Part shown: positions 34,470-42,916 of the stretch, piece after piece
How the letters are laid out: each line of letters starts with the position of its first letter
Position numbering within the stretch: position 1 is the stretch's first letter
Assembly: GCF_001613145.1 (NCBI RefSeq)
Contig: NZ_BDBU01000062.1
Location: 1 to 55,516, forward strand
Origin: Nocardia jejuensis NBRC 103114
GTDB lineage: Bacteria > Actinomycetota > Actinomycetes > Mycobacteriales > Mycobacteriaceae
Reading direction: 5' to 3'
DNA length: 55,516 nt
Program-made: the position numbers and the translations under genes
Notes under the pieces: model-generated
The model's input: the letters and a program-made list of their open reading frames with translations, nothing else
Told to the model about the DNA's origin: nothing
The model's database searches: none

Positions 34470-35876
34470 ATGAGGCACAGGTGGGGGCGGTACACGGCGG
34501 TAGGGGCGGCACTGGTCGCCTTCACGAGTGCGGTTCCGGCACAGGCGGATCCGGCCGATCCCTTCACCGGCTCCTCGGGTCTGGGCGATCCCTACTACCC
34601 GATGGACGGCAACGGCGGTTACGACGCCACGCACTACGACGTCACCATCGCCTACGATCCGCCGACCCAGCAGCTGCGCGGTTCCACCCGGATCGAGGCC
34701 GTCGCCACCCAGGCGCTGCGCACCTTCAACCTCGATTTCAACGGCCCGCCGATCTCGAAGGTGACGGTCAACAACCTGCCCGCCTGGTTCGACCGGCGCG
34801 ACGAGCACGAACTCGTCGTCACCCCCACACTGCCGCTGCTGCCCGGCTTGGCGTTCACGGTGCAGGTGGAGTACGCGGGCCCGGTCACCGGCAGTGACGG
34901 CGAGGGCTGGGTGCTCTCCCCCAGCGGCGGGGCTTTCGTTGCGGGCGAACCGCATTCGGCCACCAGCTGGTATCCGCTCAACGACACCCCTTTGGACAAG
35001 GCCACTTTCACGCTGCACGCCACCGTGCCGCAGGAGTGGGAGGTGATGTCCAACGGGTCCAAGGTGCGCGATGTGGTGCAGGGCCCGGACCGGACCGTCG
35101 ACTTCGAGATGCGCCAGCCGGTGATCGGCTATCTGACCACCGTCGCCGTGGACAGGTTCGAATTCCTGGAGCAGCGGCGCGCCAACGGCACTCCGCTGCT
35201 GAGCGCGTTCGCCCCGGATGCGTTGCAGGCCAAGGAAATGGAGCTGCGACTGCCGGAGATCCTGGACTTCCAGGAGGAGCTGTACGGCCCGTACCCGTTC
35301 GACGTGGCCGGCGGCATCTACGTGGACACCGAGTTGCAGTTCTCGCTCGAGACCCAGTCCCGGCCGATCTACGCGCCGTGGACCGAGCTCGACACCGTGG
35401 TGCACGAGATCACTCATCAGTGGTGGGGCGACTCGCTCTCGGTGAAGCAGTGGTCCGACATCTGCCTGAACGAATGCTTCGCCAGCTACACCGCCGACTA
35501 TCTGTGGCCCGAGCGCAAGGAGGGCGCGGACGTCGACGGGCAGTACCGCGAGACGCTCGCGAAGTACCGCGACGATCCGAAGTTCTGGGAGAACGCGCTG
35601 CAGAATCCCGGCGTCGGCAAGGAATTCACCTCCGTCTACTACCGCGGGCCGCTGTTCCTGCACGCCCTGCGCCGCACCCTGGGCGACGCGATCTTCTTCC
35701 CCGCGATCCACGAGTTCGCGAACGCGCACAGGTACGGCAACGCCTCCATGCCGGAGTTCCGGAAGTTCCTGCAGTCCAAGACCACTCAGGATCTGACCGG
35801 ATTCCTGGCGGCCTGGCTGGATCGCACCGAGCCACCTGCGGACGAGTACCTCTACCCCGGCTCGTTGCGCTCCTGA
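34470..35876 (+). CDS. Secreted M1-family metallopeptidase
   Basis: The product is 468 residues, a short M1 aminopeptidase. A signal peptide (AALVAFTSAVPAQADP) leads to the beta N-domain and then the thermolysin-like domain. The zinc site is complete: HEITH at 312-316 and Glu335 in NECFASYTADYL, spaced as HExxH-x18-E. VDTELQFSLETQSRP stands where the GAMEN substrate loop would be. The chain stops soon after the catalytic domain, so the usual helical C-domain is largely missing. RBS AAAGGGGCGG before ATG 34470. Confidence 0.88.
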   Translation: MRHRWGRYTAVGAALVAFTSAVPAQADPADPFTGSSGLGDPYYPMDGNGGYDATHYDVTIAYDPPTQQLRGSTRIEAVATQALRTFNLDFNGPPISKVTVNNLPAWFDRRDEHELVVTPTLPLLPGLAFTVQVEYAGPVTGSDGEGWVLSPSGGAFVAGEPHSATSWYPLNDTPLDKATFTLHATVPQEWEVMSNGSKVRDVVQGPDRTVDFEMRQPVIGYLTTVAVDRFEFLEQRRANGTPLLSAFAPDALQAKEMELRLPEILDFQEELYGPYPFDVAGGIYVDTELQFSLETQSRPIYAPWTELDTVVHEITHQWWGDSLSVKQWSDICLNECFASYTADYLWPERKEGADVDGQYRETLAKYRDDPKFWENALQNPGVGKEFTSVYYRGPLFLHALRRTLGDAIFFPAIHEFANAHRYGNASMPEFRKFLQSKTTQDLTGFLAAWLDRTEPPADEYLYPGSLRS

Positions 35877-35904
35877 CCATCGCGCCGGACAGGGCCGCTC
35901 GCTC

Positions 35905-36549
35905 TCACGCCGGGAGCGGTCGCGCCCTGTCGGTCGCGACCAGGGCCGCCATCGCCCCCAGGACCGACCCCGTCACGTAGCGCTGCGCGCGCAGCCACAG
36001 CGGCCGCCCGGTCAGGAAGCTCGCGATCGCGCCCGCGCCGAGCACGATCAAAGCATCCACACCTATCCCCACCACGATCTGCACAGCCCCCAGGCTCAGG
36101 CTCTGCAACCAGACCCGGCCCTGTTCGGGCACCACGAACTGCGGGATCAGGGCCATGTACATGACGGCGATCTTGGGGTTGAGCAGGTTCGTCACCAGGC
36201 CCATGGTGAACAACCGCCGCGGCGGATCGGCGGGCAGTTCGCCCGGCACGAACGGCGATGTCCCGCCCGGGCGCAGGGTCTTGAAGGCCAGCCAGCCCAG
36301 ATAGGCCGCGCCCGCGAGTTTCAGCGTCAGGTACAGCGCGGGCACCATCGCGAACACCGCGATGATCCCCGCCGTGGCCGCCGCCAGATAGACCGCGAAT
36401 CCCACGAAAATGCCGCCGAGCGACACCATTCCGGCCCGTCGCCCCTGCGACACGGTCCGTGACACCAGATACATCATGTTCGGCCCCGGCGTCAGCACCA
36501 TGCCCAGTGCCGCCGCGCCGACCCCGAGCACCGCAGTCATTCCGATCAT
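35905..36549 (-). CDS. LysE-family exporter (second copy)
   Basis: The product is 214 residues with the LysE signature VLTPGPNMMYLVSRTVSQGRRAG and GLVTNLLNPKIAVMYMALIPQF. It is related to the exporter at 33770 but clearly divergent, so it is not a recent duplicate. It is convergent with the M1 peptidase. ATG 36549 gives the family N-terminus; upstream in-frame sequence is not conserved in type. Confidence 0.88.
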   Translation of the reverse strand: MIGMTAVLGVGAAALGMVLTPGPNMMYLVSRTVSQGRRAGMVSLGGIFVGFAVYLAAATAGIIAVFAMVPALYLTLKLAGAAYLGWLAFKTLRPGGTSPFVPGELPADPPRRLFTMGLVTNLLNPKIAVMYMALIPQFVVPEQGRVWLQSLSLGAVQIVVGIGVDALIVLGAGAIASFLTGRPLWLRAQRYVTGSVLGAMAALVATDRARPLPA

Positions 36550-36623
36550 GACATCGATACTGCTGCCCGCTCCCGCCCGTGTCGCGGTCCAGTCGAACCC
36601 CGGTGGCCTGCGAGCCGGTGTGG

Positions 36624-37811
36624 TCAGTGGGGCGCGGATCGGGCGGAGTTGGCGGCGCGGAGGCGGCGGATGCCTTCCTCGATGGTCTCTTCCTTCTTGC
36701 AGAAGGTGAAGCGCACCAGGCGATTCCACGAGTCCTTGTCGTCGGCGAAGACGCTGACCGGGACGGCGGCGACGCCGAGGCGTTCGGGGAGTTCGCGGCA
36801 GAAGGTGTAGGCGTCGGCATCGCTGAGCGGCGTGATGTCGGCGCAGACGAAATAGGTTCCGTCACTGCGCTTCACGTCGAAACCGGCCTCGGCCAGAGCC
36901 GCCGACAGGCGCAGGCGCTTCTCGGCGAGGGTGTCGCGCAGGGCAGCCACCCACTGCTGCTCGTTGCTCAGCGCGTGCGCCACGGCGGGCTGGAAGGGAC
37001 CGCCGCCGACGAAGGTGAGGAACTGCTTCGCGGCCAGCACGGCGTCCAGCAGCGGCGCGGGCGCACACGCCCAGCCGATCTTCCAGCCGGTGACGCTGAA
37101 GGTCTTGGCGGCACTGGAGACGACCACGGTGCGCTCGAACATGCCGGGCAGCGTGGCCAGGCTGATGTGACGGTGCCCGTCGAAGGCGAGATGCTCGTAC
37201 GCCTCATCGGCCATGACGTACAGATCGTGTTCGATGGCGATCTCGGCGATGGCGGTGAGGTCGGCTCGCGAGAGCACGGTGCCGGTCGGGTTGTGCGGCG
37301 AGTTCACCAGCAGCATGCGGGTTTTCGGGGTGATGGCGGCGCGCAGGCTGTCCAGATCGAGGACGAAGCCGTTCCCGTCCGGAATCAGCCGGGCGGTGCG
37401 CCGCCGCGCCCCGGCCAGGGCGATCCCCGCGGCGTAGGAGTCGTAGTAGGGCTCGATGAGCACCACCTCGTCACCGGGTTCGACCAGCCCGAGGATGGTG
37501 GCCGCGATGGCCTCGGTCGCGCCGACGGTGACCAGCACCTGACTGTCGGGGTCGTAGTGGGTGCCGTAGCGGCGAGCCCGGTCCGCGGCGATGGCCTGGC
37601 GCAGCACGGGCATCCCGCGCCCCGGCGGGTACTGGTTGAGTCCGTCGGCAATCGCCTGGCGAGCCACGTCGAGCATGCCCGCGGGACCGTCGGAATCCGG
37701 GAAGCCCTGGCCCAGATTGACCGCGCCGTGGCGGACGGCGAGTTCGGTCATCTCCGCGAAGATCGTCGACGCGAAGGGACGCAGGCGCGCGACGGTCGGT
37801 GTCTTGGGCAT
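36624..37811 (-). CDS. dapC: PLP aminotransferase, DapC-like
   Basis: Class I/II aminotransferase of 395 residues. Visible are VNLGQGFPDSDGP, YPPGRGMPVLRQAIA, TVGATEAIAATILGL, NSPHNPTGTVLSR, ADEAYEHLAFDG and the Schiff-base lysine in SSAAKTFSVTGWKIGW. The same family member next to the XPB region in Mtb (Rv0858c) is N-succinyldiaminopimelate aminotransferase of lysine/DAP synthesis; that function is inferred by position and similarity. ATG 37811 follows TATCCT (37818-37823, minus) by 6 nt, so leaderless. Confidence 0.82.
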   Translation of the reverse strand: MPKTPTVARLRPFASTIFAEMTELAVRHGAVNLGQGFPDSDGPAGMLDVARQAIADGLNQYPPGRGMPVLRQAIAADRARRYGTHYDPDSQVLVTVGATEAIAATILGLVEPGDEVVLIEPYYDSYAAGIALAGARRRTARLIPDGNGFVLDLDSLRAAITPKTRMLLVNSPHNPTGTVLSRADLTAIAEIAIEHDLYVMADEAYEHLAFDGHRHISLATLPGMFERTVVVSSAAKTFSVTGWKIGWACAPAPLLDAVLAAKQFLTFVGGGPFQPAVAHALSNEQQWVAALRDTLAEKRLRLSAALAEAGFDVKRSDGTYFVCADITPLSDADAYTFCRELPERLGVAAVPVSVFADDKDSWNRLVRFTFCKKEETIEEGIRRLRAANSARSAPH

Positions 37812-38002
37812 ATCGGGAGGATAGTCCACCGACCTCGGCGTCCCGGCGGCTCGACATACGGTTGCGATGCCATAGCGAACAGCTATGTTTCACACTTTTT
37901 CCGGGGCCTCTACCTGGTCCGTTGTGCATTCGCCCAAGGGCGGCTAGCCTGCCCGTGTTTTGACTCACACCGCTCCCGCGGTTTTATCGAAAGGGGCGAA
38001 TC

Positions 38003-38236
38003 ATGCCCTGGTATATCGATCTTCTCCTGCATCCGGCGTCCGCCGTGGATCTCGTTCATCACATTGCGGCGCAATACATCGGCTTCTCCGGATCGTCGCT
38101 GAATGCCGGCTCCGGCATTCCGGGCACCGGCTCGGGCATCCCCACCGGCTCGGGCCTGAGCACCTGCTCCCCGACCGGGTCGGTCAGCCTGTCCGGCGGC
38201 GACTGCAGCAACAATGTGGGATCGTTCGCCAACTGA
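38003..38236 (+). CDS. Small Gly/Ser-rich protein, unknown
   Basis: The product is 77 residues. MPWYIDLLLHPASAVDLVHH is followed by a GSGIPGTGSGIPTGSG repeat and two Cys (STCSPTG, GGDCSNN) that could form a disulfide. There is no clear signal peptide or family. GAAAGGGG lies 6 nt before the ATG, a good ribosome site. TTGACT about 40 nt upstream with TTTATC at 17-bp spacing is one promoter option; TAGCCT a little earlier is another. Confidence 0.55.
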   Translation: MPWYIDLLLHPASAVDLVHHIAAQYIGFSGSSLNAGSGIPGTGSGIPTGSGLSTCSPTGSVSLSGGDCSNNVGSFAN

Positions 38237-38298
38237 CGAATTCCGATGAGCGGCAAGCCGTGTCGGGGGTGTGCCGCCCATCGGGCCAGTCGGGACGC

Positions 38299-39222
38299 TC
38301 AGTGCGGTACGCGAATACCCGTGAGCTTGGCGGGGTTCGCCAGATCATAAGCTGCCCAGATCTTTCCGTCCCGAACGGTGAACCCGAAGACCCGGGTCGT
38401 CGTCCCGGAGTAGCCGTCACCCGAGGCCCGCTCGTGCACCAGCACTCCCAATTGACCGTTCACCAGGACGAATTCGAGTGCGTCCGGCAGCCGCTCGGGA
38501 TCACCCAGTCCGTGGATCCGCTGGATCCCCAGCCACAGGCGCGCCACCTTGTCCACGCCCGCGACCACATTGATCGCGGTGGAGGTCGTACCGCCCGCGT
38601 CTCCGATGGTGTGCACATCCGGATGCAGCAGCGCCACAACGGCATCCAGATCGGCCTGCCCCAGCGCGTCCAGCAATTGCCGCACCAGCGCCTCGTGCTC
38701 GGCGTCCGGCACCGGATCCGGGGTGCGCGCGACGGCCCTGCGCGCACGAGTGGCCAACTGCCGGGCCGCCTCGGTGGACACACCCAGGATGTCGGCGATC
38801 TCCTCGAACGGCACCGCGAACCCCTCGTGCAGAACGAAGACCACGCGCTGCGGCGGAGTGAGGGTGTCCAGCACCACCATGGCGGCGAAGCGGTAGTCCT
38901 GTTTGCGCATCAACGCGGCCAGCGGGTCCGGAGCCCCCGAGGGCGACGACGCGGTCACGATGGGCTCCGGAAGCCATTGCCCGACATACGTTTCCCGCCG
39001 GGATGCCGCGCTGCGCAGCCGGTCCAGGCAGATGCGGCTGACCACGGTGGTGAGCCAGGCGCGCAGGTCGTCGATCTCGTACTGGCGGGCCACGGCCAGG
39101 CGCAGCCAGCTCTCCTGCACCGCGTCTTCGGCGTCGGTGACGCTGCCGGTCAACCGGTAGGCCACCGACAGCAGATGCGGCCGATTCGATTCGAACAAAT
39201 CGGCGAGAAGAGCGGAAACCAT
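38299..39222 (-). CDS. sigJ: ECF sigma factor, SigJ type
   Basis: The product is 307 residues. Sigma region 2 (LSVAYRLTGSVTDAEDAVQESWLRL), region 4 (LTPPQRVVFVLHEGFAVPFEEIADILGVSTEAARQLATRAR) and a C-terminal SnoaL-like domain (about 190-307; DLDAVVALLHPDVHTIGDAGG, KIWAAYDLANP) define the SigJ/ECF41-like layout. In such factors the C-terminal domain controls activity and no anti-sigma is needed; none is seen beside it. ATG 39222 follows TAGCAT (39230-39235, minus) by 7 nt, so leaderless. Confidence 0.85.
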   Translation of the reverse strand: MVSALLADLFESNRPHLLSVAYRLTGSVTDAEDAVQESWLRLAVARQYEIDDLRAWLTTVVSRICLDRLRSAASRRETYVGQWLPEPIVTASSPSGAPDPLAALMRKQDYRFAAMVVLDTLTPPQRVVFVLHEGFAVPFEEIADILGVSTEAARQLATRARRAVARTPDPVPDAEHEALVRQLLDALGQADLDAVVALLHPDVHTIGDAGGTTSTAINVVAGVDKVARLWLGIQRIHGLGDPERLPDALEFVLVNGQLGVLVHERASGDGYSGTTTRVFGFTVRDGKIWAAYDLANPAKLTGIRVPH

Positions 39223-39313
39223 CGGATCGATGCTACGGAGGCGGTCCGGCACGCCCGCGACCGGACCCGGAAACCCGGTGCACCCGTGGGTGGTTCCGTG
39301 TCAGCATGACGCG

Positions 39314-39898
39314 ATGGACGCGCGCACGCTCTCGAACGGGACGTTATGGCTCTCGCCCCCGACGGTGCACGACATCGACACCATCACCGCCTGCTGCCGG
39401 GAACCCTCGATCGGGGAATGGACCACCATGCCGGTCCCCTACGAGCGGGCCGACGCGGAGAAGTTCGTCTTCGACATCGTCACGCCCGGCTGGGCGGATC
39501 GCGCACCGACCTGGGCGCTGCGCCCGGCCGAGCACGGTCCCGTGCTGGGCATGATCGGCCTAGGTCCGCTCTACCTGCCGCGCCGAGATCGAGATACGGC
39601 CGAGATCGGTTTCTGGCTCTCGCCCGAAGCACGCGGGCGCGGACTGATGACCCAGGCGGTGGACCTGGTCTGCCGGGCCGCGTTCGACCTGACCGGATTC
39701 GCCTTCGAGCGGCTCGAGTGGCGGGCCATCATCGGCAATCACGCCTCCGCCGCGGTGGCCCGCAGTTCGGGGTTCCACTACGAGGGCCGGTTGCGCGGCG
39801 GCGGAGTGCAGCGGGGCGTCCGCCGCGATCTCTGGGTCGCCTCACGGCTGCACACCGATCCGGCCGGACCGGCCGATGGGTGGCCGCCCGGAGTGTGA
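39314..39898 (+). CDS. GNAT acetyltransferase, RimJ/RimL-like
   Basis: The product is 194 residues with the acetyl-CoA loop WLSPEARGRGLMTQAVDLV and the following RLEWRAIIGNHASAAVARSSGFHYEG, both typical of RimJ/RimL-type GNATs. The substrate is unknown. It is divergent from the sigma-factor gene with about 90 bp between the starts. Confidence 0.82.
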   Translation: MDARTLSNGTLWLSPPTVHDIDTITACCREPSIGEWTTMPVPYERADAEKFVFDIVTPGWADRAPTWALRPAEHGPVLGMIGLGPLYLPRRDRDTAEIGFWLSPEARGRGLMTQAVDLVCRAAFDLTGFAFERLEWRAIIGNHASAAVARSSGFHYEGRLRGGGVQRGVRRDLWVASRLHTDPAGPADGWPPGV

Positions 39899-39964
39899 TC
39901 CCCACCCGTGGGACCCCCGCCGCGCGCCTTCGCACGCGACGCGGGGAGCCACGAAATCGTGTGC

Positions 39965-39989
39965 CCACCTGAACTTCACGAGCAGGTGG
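39965..39989. terminator. Short hairpin between GNAT and DAHP synthase genes
   Basis: CCACCTG (39965-39971) pairs with CAGGTGG (39983-39989); convergent genes on both sides. Confidence 0.45.
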
Positions 39990-39996
39990 CGGGAAC

Positions 39997-41091
39997 TCAG
40001 GACCGAGCGATCCGGCGCTGGGCGACGGCGTCGGCCAGGACCTCGAGCTGCGCGGCGGTGGTGTCCCAGTCCAGGCAGGCATCGGTGATGGACTGCCCGT
40101 AGGTGAGATCCTGCGCGCGGCCCAGGGTCAGATCCTGACGGCCCGCGACCAGGAAGCTCTCCAGCATGACGCCCACCACGGTGCCCTCACCGCCGGCGAT
40201 CCGGCCCGCGATATCGGTGACCACGTCGACCTGCCGGTTGTGGTCCTTCTTGCTGTTGCCGTGGCTGGCGTCGACCACCAGGCGCTGCTCCAGCGACGAC
40301 TTCTCCAGTCTCAGCAGGGCTTCCGCGCAGGAGGCGGCGTCGTAGTTGGTGCCGTTGCTGCCGCCGCGCAGGATGACATGGCAGTCCGGGTTGCCCGCGG
40401 TGCGGATCAGCGCCGAGCGGCCGTCCAGATCGGTGCCGGGGAAGACGTGGCTGGCCGCCGCGGCGCGCACGCCGTCGACCGCGACCTGCACGTCACCATC
40501 GGTGCCGTTCTTGATGCCGACCGGCATGGACAGCGCCGAGGAGAGCTGACGGTGCACCTGGCTCGCGGCGGTGCGCGCGCCGATCGCGCCGTAGGCGACC
40601 AGGTCCGCGATGTACTGCGGGGTGATCGGATCCAGGAACTCGCACGCCACCGGCAGGCCCAGCGCGGTGATGTCGACCAGCAGTCGCCGGCCCAGATCCA
40701 GACCGGTGTTGATGTCGAAGGTGCCGTCCAGGTGCGGATCGTTGACCAGCCCCTTCCAGCCCAGCGTGGTGCGCGGCTTCTCGAAGTAGACGCGCATGAC
40801 CACGTGCAGCCGGTCCCCGAGTTCCTCGGATTTGGCGGCCAGGCGGCGGGCGTAGTCGATGGCGGCCTCGGGATCGTGCACCGAACACGGGCCGACGATG
40901 ACCATGAGGCGGTCGTCGGTTCCGTTCAGGACATCGACGGTGGCCTTGCGACCGGCGCGCACGATATCGGCGAGGGTGTCGTCGATCGGGTGCGCGGCGC
41001 GGACCTCGCGCGGCGAGAGCAAGGGGCTCACGCTGAGGGTGCGCTGGTCGTCGAGATCGGTATGCCGGTCGAGATCGGCGTCGATAGACAT
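39997..41091 (-). CDS. DAHP synthase, class I
   Basis: 3-deoxy-7-phosphoheptulonate synthase (AroF/G/H type), first step of the shikimate pathway: PEP plus erythrose 4-phosphate. The product is 364 residues. Motifs are MVIVGPCSVHDPEAAIDYARRL, MRVYFEKPRTTLGWKGLVNDP, DITALGLPVACEFLDPITPQY, GARTAASQVHRQ, MPVGIKNGTDGDV and VVDASHGNSKKDHNRQ. ATG 41091 has AAAGGAA upstream. The 5' leader encodes a Tyr-Phe-Trp-Phe peptide and a terminator, so expression is probably attenuated by aromatic amino acids. Confidence 0.93.
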   Translation of the reverse strand: MSIDADLDRHTDLDDQRTLSVSPLLSPREVRAAHPIDDTLADIVRAGRKATVDVLNGTDDRLMVIVGPCSVHDPEAAIDYARRLAAKSEELGDRLHVVMRVYFEKPRTTLGWKGLVNDPHLDGTFDINTGLDLGRRLLVDITALGLPVACEFLDPITPQYIADLVAYGAIGARTAASQVHRQLSSALSMPVGIKNGTDGDVQVAVDGVRAAAASHVFPGTDLDGRSALIRTAGNPDCHVILRGGSNGTNYDAASCAEALLRLEKSSLEQRLVVDASHGNSKKDHNRQVDVVTDIAGRIAGGEGTVVGVMLESFLVAGRQDLTLGRAQDLTYGQSITDACLDWDTTAAQLEVLADAVAQRRIARS

Positions 41092-41140
41092 GATTCGTGG
41101 GTTCCTTTTGTTCAGGCCGACCCACTGGAATTCACTCTCG

Positions 41141-41178
41141 AAAACCCCTTGGAGCCGGTCAAGTCATCCGGCTCGGGG
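41141..41178 (-). terminator. Attenuator hairpin in the DAHP synthase leader
   Basis: GAGCCGG (minus, 41174-41168) pairs with CCGGCTC (41158-41152) across 9 nt. CCCC (41178-41175) can extend to GGGG (41148-41145), followed directly by TTTT. It lies between the leader peptide and the structural gene. Confidence 0.7.
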
Positions 41179-41187
41179 TGGAGGAAG

Positions 41188-41256
41188 TCAGCGCAGGTTC
41201 ACGCCGCTCGGCCCACCCGGGGCCGGCTGGCTAAACCAGAAATACACGCGCTGCAT
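41188..41256 (-). CDS. Leader peptide with Tyr-Phe-Trp-Phe codons
   Basis: 22 codons plus TGA starting at ATG 41256: MQRVYFWFSQ, then a Pro/Gly-rich part ending NLR. Four consecutive aromatic codons (TAT TTC TGG TTT) at positions 5-8 are the control region of a ribosome-mediated attenuator. TACTGT (41264-41269, minus) ends 7 nt before the ATG, so the mRNA is probably leaderless. In the peptide, CCGGCCC can nearly pair with the terminator's left arm GAGCCGG, a plausible antiterminator. Confidence 0.75.
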   Translation of the reverse strand: MQRVYFWFSQPAPGGPSGVNLR

Positions 41257-41312
41257 GCCGGGCACAGTATCAGAAATGACACAGCCGGTGTATGGCGTGC
41301 GACACGTGCGAG

Positions 41313-41675
41313 TCAGCGCGCGATGTAGTGCAGGATCACCTCGTGCACGTGCCGGGTCTTCTCGTCGCCACGGAACTCGACCTCGTAGCTGTGGTGCCCG
41401 GTGCTGATCGCGATGTGGCCGGAGGAGAAGAACTGGCCCGCGAAGGATTTGTTGGTGACCACGCTCACGGTGCTGATGCGGGCGTACGGAATGCTGGTGA
41501 TGGCGATCTTCTTACCCACGAAAGAGTTGTCCTGGATGATCACCCGGCGGTCGGTGAGGCCCAGGAATCCGGTCCCCACTCCGATCGCGTCGTAGACGGC
41601 CAGAATCTGTTCTCCCGGTAGCAGTCCCTCCTGGATCTTCTCCAGTTGTTCACGCCGGTCGTACGGAATGCTCAT
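41313..41675 (-). CDS. Bacterial PH-domain protein
   Basis: The product is 120 residues, one PH-like fold: LLPGEQILAVYDAIG, FLGLTDRRVIIQDNSFVGKKI, ITSIPYARISTVSVVTNKS, then ISTGHHSYEVEF and a C-terminal helix HVHEVILHYI. Function is unknown; such proteins may bind membranes or oligomerise. No signal peptide. AAGGGCTGGGG precedes the ATG. Confidence 0.82.
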   Translation of the reverse strand: MSIPYDRREQLEKIQEGLLPGEQILAVYDAIGVGTGFLGLTDRRVIIQDNSFVGKKIAITSIPYARISTVSVVTNKSFAGQFFSSGHIAISTGHHSYEVEFRGDEKTRHVHEVILHYIAR

Positions 41676-41711
41676 GCGCCCCAGCCCTTGCTGCTCACTC
41701 TCGGAGCTTTC

Positions 41712-42593
41712 TCACCTTCGAACGAACTGGTAGCCGACCTTGGTCAGCTGCTCGGAGAGTTCCCAGAGTCGCCGCGCCGTAACCTCGTCGCGGGAGGCCG
41801 AGGTGGATCCGCTGCGGCCCGGATGCCCGCGCAGACCGCGTAAACCGGTGGGGCCGTAGTACCCTCCGGGTTCGACCTCGGCGGTGGCGGCGTAAAGCGT
41901 TGGGAGCGCGCCCATCTCGGCGCTCTGCGCGAACAGTTTGTTTCCGATCGCCAGGAAGGTGTCCTGGAAGGACTCGGTGTGCCCCTGCAGATCGGTGGCG
42001 GCGTAGCCGGGATGCGCGGCGAGTGAGAGCTTCGCCGAGCCGTTCGCGGTGAGCCGGCGCTGCAGCTCGTACGCGAACATCAGATCGGCCAGCTTGGACT
42101 GCCCGTAGGCGGCCCAGCGCTGATAGCCGCGGCGCTCCCAGTTCAGGTCGGTGAGATCGATGCGACCGAGGGCGTGCGCACCGCTGGACAGGGTCACCAC
42201 GCGATCGCGGATCTTGTCCAGCAGCAGGCCGGTCAGCGCGAAGTGGCCGAGATAGTTTGTGCCGATCTGCATTTCGAAGCCGTCGGCGGTGCGACGCAGC
42301 GGCACCGCCATCACGCCGGCGTTGTTGACGAGCACGTCCGCGGACTCGATCGAGTCGGCGAAATCACGCACCGAGGCCAGATCGGCGAGGTCGAGCCGCC
42401 GGACCGTGGCGTTCGGGCCGATCCGATCGGCCACGCCGCGCGCCTTCACCTCGTTGCGGCAGGCCATGATCACCTGTGCGCCCGCCCCGGCGAGCGCTCG
42501 CGCGGTGACCGCGCCCAGTCCGCTGTTCGCGCCCGTGACGATGAACGTCCGGCCGCTCTGATCGGGGATGTTCGAGGTATCCCAATCGCTCAC
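41712..42593 (-). CDS. Short-chain dehydrogenase/reductase (copy 1)
   Basis: NAD(P)-dependent SDR of 293 residues: cofactor motif TGANSGLGAVTARALA, NNAGVMAVP, catalytic Ser of VVTLSSGAHALG and YGQSKLA (Tyr-x-x-x-Lys). It resembles retinol-dehydrogenase-like SDRs; the substrate is unknown. Roughly 60% of residues match the SDR at 45587, so the two are paralogues. The GTG start follows TAGACT (42600-42605, minus) by 6 nt. Confidence 0.88.
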   Translation of the reverse strand: MSDWDTSNIPDQSGRTFIVTGANSGLGAVTARALAGAGAQVIMACRNEVKARGVADRIGPNATVRRLDLADLASVRDFADSIESADVLVNNAGVMAVPLRRTADGFEMQIGTNYLGHFALTGLLLDKIRDRVVTLSSGAHALGRIDLTDLNWERRGYQRWAAYGQSKLADLMFAYELQRRLTANGSAKLSLAAHPGYAATDLQGHTESFQDTFLAIGNKLFAQSAEMGALPTLYAATAEVEPGGYYGPTGLRGLRGHPGRSGSTSASRDEVTARRLWELSEQLTKVGYQFVRR

Positions 42594-42751
42594 GGGTCGA
42601 GTCTAGAGGCGCTCGGGCCGCCCCGCCGGGTCTCGACCGGAAGCGCCGAGTGCCGGGAAATAGCCGATTCGGTCGCCCGCCCACCCCGCGTGCGGCGTGT
42701 CCGAATCCGCTTCGAATGCCCTGATCAGGGCACACGGTAGCGTCCGAAACC

Positions 42752-42916
42752 ATGGACACGATCATATGGGCCGGTTTGCTGGCCACATTGGTTCTGATCT
42801 ATCGACAGCGCTCCCGAGCGGTCGTCCTGGCGGCCTGGTGGGTCATGCTGATCGCCACCGCGCTGCTGCTGCGGCACCACATCACCAGCGGACTCGGATT
42901 GGGGCTGACATGGTGA
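42752..42916 (+). CDS. DUF5993 small membrane protein
   Basis: 54 residues: MDTIIWAGLLATLVLIYRQRSR, then a second helix AAWWVMLIATALLL and HHITSGLGLGL. Two helices, the RxRSR loop and the HH motif match the DUF5993 family, which is encoded next to dsbB-like genes. Its stop overlaps the dsbB start (ATGGTGA), so translation is coupled. TAGCGT (42738-42743) ends 8 nt upstream of the ATG. A partner role for DsbB is inference. Confidence 0.75.
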   Translation: MDTIIWAGLLATLVLIYRQRSRAVVLAAWWVMLIATALLLRHHITSGLGLGLTW

